Shown piece after piece: positions 60,092-64,000 of a stretch of 64,000 nucleotides of DNA. The stretch comes from Dehalobacterium sp040766325 (lineage in GTDB: Bacteria; Bacillota; Dehalobacteriia; Dehalobacteriales; Dehalobacteriaceae). The position numbers and the translations under genes were made by a program. The notes under the pieces were generated by a model that did no database searches, was not told the origin of the DNA, and saw nothing but the letters and a program-made list of their open reading frames with translations. Positions within the stretch are counted from its first letter, which is position 1; each line of letters starts with the position of its first letter. Where the stretch lies: positions 54,988 to 118,987 of the forward strand of contig JAXGQR010000011.1 of assembly GCA_040766325.1 (NCBI GenBank). Direction: 5' to 3'.

Positions 60092-60742
60092 TTAACGACC
60101 GCCTCGCTTCTTCACATCTTTGCGGATCTCCTCAAAGCAAGCCTCGTCAACGGTCCCCTGCTCACGGAATTTTGCCACTGCATCTGCCATAACCCTGAAG
60201 TTTAGTTCCGTCCCCTTATTGTCGGCGAGATAATCAATCGCTCGGTCACAAGTAATCCCGAAACGCCCGGCGGTTTGAACCGCATCGATATTCGCTCCAA
60301 GGAAGATAAACTCCCAGCCATATTTCGCTTTTTGCCGCTCAATCTGTACTTTGACCTTTTCGGCCGTGTATTCACGACTGCTGTTTTCCTCACCGTCGGT
60401 GATAATCACAAACATCACTTTTTCGGCGCGGTAATCCTCGGCCGTGTGCTCTTGCGCACTGCTGATTTTGTGAATCGTCCTGCCAATTGCATCAAGAAGC
60501 GCCGTCGCACCGCCGACCTGATACTCTTGCTCCGTAATGGCACTAACTGCCCTGATGTCGATACGATCGTGAAGCAGTACATAGTTATGATCAAACAGTA
60601 CCGTTGTAAGGCAGCATTCGCCGTCTATTGCCTGCTGCTTTGCAAGCATTGAATTGTACCCGCCAATGGTATCTGCTTCCAGACCGCACATGGAGCCGCT
60701 TTTGTCCAGTATAAATACCAGTTCTGTTAATCCTTTTTTCAT
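60092..60742 (-). CDS. VWA-domain protein (TerY-like)
   Basis: 216 residues with a single von Willebrand A domain. The MIDAS motif is DKSGSM at residues 13-18, with the later ITDGEENS completing it. Such proteins bind Mg2+ and mediate protein contacts. TerY-like and similar VWA proteins go with tellurite-type stress or ADP-ribose-related gene groups. It lies 90 bp after the macro-domain gene in the same direction. Partner and substrate unknown. Confidence 0.82.
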   Translation of the reverse strand: MKKGLTELVFILDKSGSMCGLEADTIGGYNSMLAKQQAIDGECCLTTVLFDHNYVLLHDRIDIRAVSAITEQEYQVGGATALLDAIGRTIHKISSAQEHTAEDYRAEKVMFVIITDGEENSSREYTAEKVKVQIERQKAKYGWEFIFLGANIDAVQTAGRFGITCDRAIDYLADNKGTELNFRVMADAVAKFREQGTVDEACFEEIRKDVKKRGGR

Positions 60743-60831
60743 TTACGTAGCCTCCTAAAATTTGATGTAACCTTAGAATACTACTTAGCAAGGAATTGGT
60801 GGTCGCTTTGAAAGCGACATAATACATCTTC

Positions 60832-61863
60832 TTACCCACCCAACAGTGGCTGGTCATACTCGAACAGCACTTCATTGATCTCAAATACGTTGTATTTACC
60901 CTTTGAGATGAAATATTCCACAATTACATCAAACTTAACGGCATGGGAGAACGCATAACCCGCTCGCCTCAAGAGATTGTCGGTTTCATCAAGAGATAAC
61001 TCCAGTGCCACAGCGAGGGCAATCGCCGTACGTTTACTTGGCATATAGCCTTTGTTGCTTCTGATTGTGGAGAATAATTTACGATCGAGATTGGCCCGGT
61101 TATAAACCTGGACATCCGTCATCCCCTTAGCATCAATTAGGCGCAAGAGCATTTGAGAAAATGGTTCGTCAAGGTTGTCAACTAAATCATCAAGCGGAGC
61201 GGGTGCGCCAACAGACGGAGCGAGCATATCTTCAAAAACAAGCTCGTTATATTGGCTCTTTGACTCTTCGGCTTCGATTAAGGCTTGTCGCTCGATATCA
61301 AGCAATTGACGCCGACTTATTTTTTGTGAGTCAAGGTAATGCTCATCGATGTAGCTTGCGACTGCTCCGCGTAGTTCGCGGCTGATAATAAATGAGGACT
61401 TATCAAACACCACAAGGGTCACATCAATATCATGGTCTATAAGAAAATCTTGAATTGCAGAGGTAGCCACTTGAAGTGCTTCATCTTTCGGATAACCATA
61501 GATACCACTTGAAATCAGCGGAAAGGCTATACTTGCACATTTGTTTTCAACGCCTCTTTGCAAAGAATTTGTATAGGCGGCACGAAGATGCTGCTCGTTT
61601 TGCTTCTTGTTCCACTCCCGGTAGATGGGTCCTGCCGCATGGATGATAAACTTAGCGGGCAGATTGAATCCTGGTGTAATAACAGCCTCACCCGTCTTAA
61701 TCGGAGCAAGTTTATCACAGGCAGCTTGAAGCTGTGCCGCTCCTGCTGCTTTAAATATTGCTCCACAAACCCCCCCGCCCATTTGCAGCTCGGTGTTGGC
61801 AGCATTTACAATGGCATCAACTTTCATTTTTGTTATGTCCTGACGGACTATGGTAAAGGGCAT
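60832..61863 (-). CDS. Macro domain protein with helical C-terminal domain
   Basis: 343 residues. Residues 1-170 are a macro domain (DAIVNAANTELQMGGGVCG, SSGIYGYP) that binds or hydrolyses ADP-ribose adducts. Residues about 225-340 form a helical domain (FSQMLLRLIDAKGMTDVQVY, SNKGYMPSKRTAIALAVALE) resembling an XRE-like, DNA- or RNA-binding module found fused to several stress domains. The ATG overlaps the stop of the GGDEF gene (TAATG). With the VWA gene it may reverse ADP-ribosylation or sense nucleotides; inference. Confidence 0.85.
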   Translation of the reverse strand: MPFTIVRQDITKMKVDAIVNAANTELQMGGGVCGAIFKAAGAAQLQAACDKLAPIKTGEAVITPGFNLPAKFIIHAAGPIYREWNKKQNEQHLRAAYTNSLQRGVENKCASIAFPLISSGIYGYPKDEALQVATSAIQDFLIDHDIDVTLVVFDKSSFIISRELRGAVASYIDEHYLDSQKISRRQLLDIERQALIEAEESKSQYNELVFEDMLAPSVGAPAPLDDLVDNLDEPFSQMLLRLIDAKGMTDVQVYNRANLDRKLFSTIRSNKGYMPSKRTAIALAVALELSLDETDNLLRRAGYAFSHAVKFDVIVEYFISKGKYNVFEINEVLFEYDQPLLGG

Positions 61864-63051
61864 TAGGCTTCACCTCTTATTGCCTCTTTTTCTATCAAGT
61901 TTTTGCTTTTATTTTTAGCACTATATAATAGCTGATCAACCTTTTTTAATAGGGCGGTCAGCTCGTCACTTCCTACTTCTATAACACCACCACTAATCGT
62001 TACTACTAGACCACTTTCCCATTCTAGCTCTAGAATCTTTTGGCGAACACGCTCCACCATGGCATATCCTTCTTCCCGGCCGGTGTCACGGAGAATAATC
62101 AAAAACTCATCGCCTCCATAACGCCCTACTATATCATTTTGCCTCAGGTTACTTTTTATTGTCCTGACTATCCTCTTTAAGACATAATCGCCATATAAGT
62201 GGCCGTATGTATCATTTATACTTTTAAAGTTGTCAATATCAACCATTGCTACAGTTAGCTTTTTCTGATTTTTATGCGACGCCTCAATCTCTTCACTTAA
62301 GCAAGAAGAAATAAACCTTTTATTAAAAGCTCCAGTTAAATAATCAGTAATTGATAACTTTTGCAACTTTTGTTTTTCTTCATACAGCAATCTATTCAAT
62401 TTTGCTTCTTTTTCTTTAGCCTCTATAAACTCTGCATTGCTTCTTTCTAACATCCTGTTCTTAGCTTCTATCTCCTTATTCTTTTCCTCAAGGGCGGCCA
62501 GGTATTGCTTAGATTTTTGAAGCTCATCCATATAGCTATCAATAAGAACAGCTATTAAAACAACAATGGAAAACAAACAAATAAACCAAAAGATAAATCT
62601 ATATATCTAACTAATTCGGAGTTATATCCTATTACTAAATCTGACGTCCGATACTCATTAACCATTAGAACACCAACAACTAAAGCGAAAAGAAAAAAGA
62701 TTATCTTTCTTTGTAATCCAATAAGCAATAAGGCAATTATTCCGGCATTTATAATCATATAATAGGGAACGCTGGCGTAAGTCCCTCCGGTCACAAGCCA
62801 CATGGTCGGAAAAAAACAAAACTTAATAAAATAACAACTATCAATGATAGTTTTTCATAATTCCTGGTGATTTTGAAGACGATATATAACCCAACAGTAA
62901 TAACGCCACAAGCAATGGTTATTAAGGTGGCTACTGTTCCTAAACCCAGAAAATAATTCATCAAACTACAAGAGAATGACATGAAGATCCCTACCAGAAA
63001 AACCACATTAAATATCCGGTGCTTTAATGAAATATTTTTTTCATCCTTCAT
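61863..63051 (-). pseudogene. Frameshifted membrane diguanylate cyclase
   Basis: Three frames in sequence encode one protein. The ATG at 63051 (MKDEKNISLKHRIF, after GGAGGATTACAA) gives two or three membrane segments and stops near 62791. The next frame gives MWLVTGGTYASVPYYM and further segments and stops near 62555. The third gives the coiled coil and GGDEF domain (GRYGGDEFLIILRD). Both breaks lie in T-rich runs (about 62800 and 62570) and each needs one base. The product would be about 395 residues. Decay or homopolymer error is equally possible. Confidence 0.82.
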
Positions 63052-63221
63052 TTGTAATCCTCCAAAGCCGGCGGTGCCGGCATTGATTTTACAACGATAA
63101 AGCACATTTCTGTCCCAACCTCTCAGGCTGATACACTACTTCCTGCCGTTCAATTCCAGTTCTCGAACTCTGTAATGCTATTTACGGGTGTATTGCCCCG
63201 GTTAGATATATCCTAACCAGA

Positions 63222-63911
63222 TTATTCTAATGCAAAGTCTACTGCCCCTAATGCATGCAGCAAAGTTGTATCAAATAACGGAACTGTCGAATCCTCAGGT
63301 TGAACTAAGAGACCAATTTCCGTACACCCCAAAATGATTCCATCTGCACCTTGTTCTATTAAATCCTCGATAATTCTTTTGTATCTGACTCTTGATTCAT
63401 CAACAATCTTTCCTAAACATAGCTCATTATAAATCACTGTGTTTACTATTACCCGATCAATTTCTTTTGGAATCAAAACTTTTATTCCATTAGCCTCTAA
63501 GCGCGATTTATAGAAATCTTGTTCCATTGTATATTTTGTCCCCAAAAGCCCCACTGTTTTAATTTCATTAGCTAGAACTTGTTTTGCTGTTATATCTGCA
63601 ATATGAAGTATTGGGATATTAATGCCTGCTTGAATCTCGTTTGCGACTTTGTGCATAGTATTCGTGCAAATAACGATAAAATCTGCACCTGCTGACTCCA
63701 GACTATAGGCGGCATCTGTTAAAATCTGTGCAGCCTTTCCCCACGCTCCATTTCTTTGGCAGATCTCAATTTCCTCGAAATCTACACTGTATAGAACACA
63801 TTTGGCCGAATGTAGGCCTCCAAGCCTTTGCTTTACTTCTTCATTAATAATGCGATAATATTCGGATGACGATTCCCAGCTCATTCCTCCGATTAAACCG
63901 ATAGTCTTCAT
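63222..63911 (-). CDS. Aspartate/glutamate racemase family protein
   Basis: About 229 residues. The two catalytic cysteines lie in VICTNTMHKV (about 83) and ILGCTEIGLL (about 197), both with the threonine neighbours typical of this family. It interconverts L- and D-aspartate or glutamate, or a related amino acid. I start at the ATG at 63911 after GGGAGGAAATTG. Single gene. The hairpin GGGTT/AACCC at about 63945-63960 lies upstream. Confidence 0.9.
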   Translation of the reverse strand: MKTIGLIGGMSWESSSEYYRIINEEVKQRLGGLHSAKCVLYSVDFEEIEICQRNGAWGKAAQILTDAAYSLESAGADFIVICTNTMHKVANEIQAGINIPILHIADITAKQVLANEIKTVGLLGTKYTMEQDFYKSRLEANGIKVLIPKEIDRVIVNTVIYNELCLGKIVDESRVRYKRIIEDLIEQGADGIILGCTEIGLLVQPEDSTVPLFDTTLLHALGAVDFALE

Positions 63912-64000
63912 CAATTTCCTCCCTTGTAAGATAAATATAGGGTTCGGGTTAAGAAACCCGACCGAACGTTCTTTGAAAATTATTATTTATTGTTCAGATG

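Overview
The window looks like chromosome from an anaerobic, endospore-forming, low-GC Firmicute of the Clostridia, most like the Peptococcaceae and relatives. Evidence is a gerA-type germination operon, the spore protein Tlp, YtvI, a nickel-CODH-family protein, anaerobic homocysteine synthesis genes, strong AGGAGG ribosome binding sites and SAM-I and lysine riboswitches. No rRNA, tRNA or CRISPR array was seen. The organism assignment is inference.

Layout. 1-4007: germination receptor operon. 4118-6966: zinc/cadmium ATPase with a CadC-type regulator and operator. 6996-12135: a deviant CooS, a ZIP transporter, tlp, a GNAT enzyme and a frameshifted hexokinase. 12150-24412: housekeeping and envelope genes (deoC, ftsH, MarR, a large S-layer PHP protein, phnX, a LysM deacetylase). 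24567-27431: EutH and a transglutaminase-like pair. 27493-32789: a ten-gene operon of lipoamide dehydrogenase, an HdrA-like fragment, ferredoxin, a DGC-lipoyl fusion, two DGC proteins, an ArsR regulator, a CMD protein, a small cysteine protein and an apparent UGA-decoded selenoprotein. 32996-34636: ArsP-like permease, Cys-rich peptide and MarR with twin operators. 34669-40906: an arsenic region (arsM, sigZ-like, arsC) containing decayed genes (acr3, arsR, an arsC tail, an Fe-S protein). 41019-50179: DUF1638, NusG-II/Gx transporter/ApbE, dapA under a lysine riboswitch, a guaA variant, pcm and a SLC13 permease. 50207-52790: the anaerobic homocysteine operon under a SAM-I riboswitch. 52829-64000: channels and transporters, tandem crcB, a REP-type transposase, two GGDEF genes, a macro/VWA pair and a racemase.

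The most interesting piece is the 27493-32789 operon. The proposed electron flow is NADH to Lpd to the lipoyl domain of the DGC fusion, then to cysteine/selenocysteine proteins, with Fe-S proteins as an alternative input. The combination resembles known Lpd-lipoyl-AhpD and sHdr-lipoate systems, but I do not recognise the whole set. An internal ArsR gene and the adjacent permease suggest a metal(loid) or sulfur/selenium role; this is inference.

Several genes are frameshifted (hexokinase, arsR, acr3, PadR, guaA, a GGDEF gene). acr3 carries several lesions and is clearly decayed. The single-lesion cases could be either decay or sequencing error.
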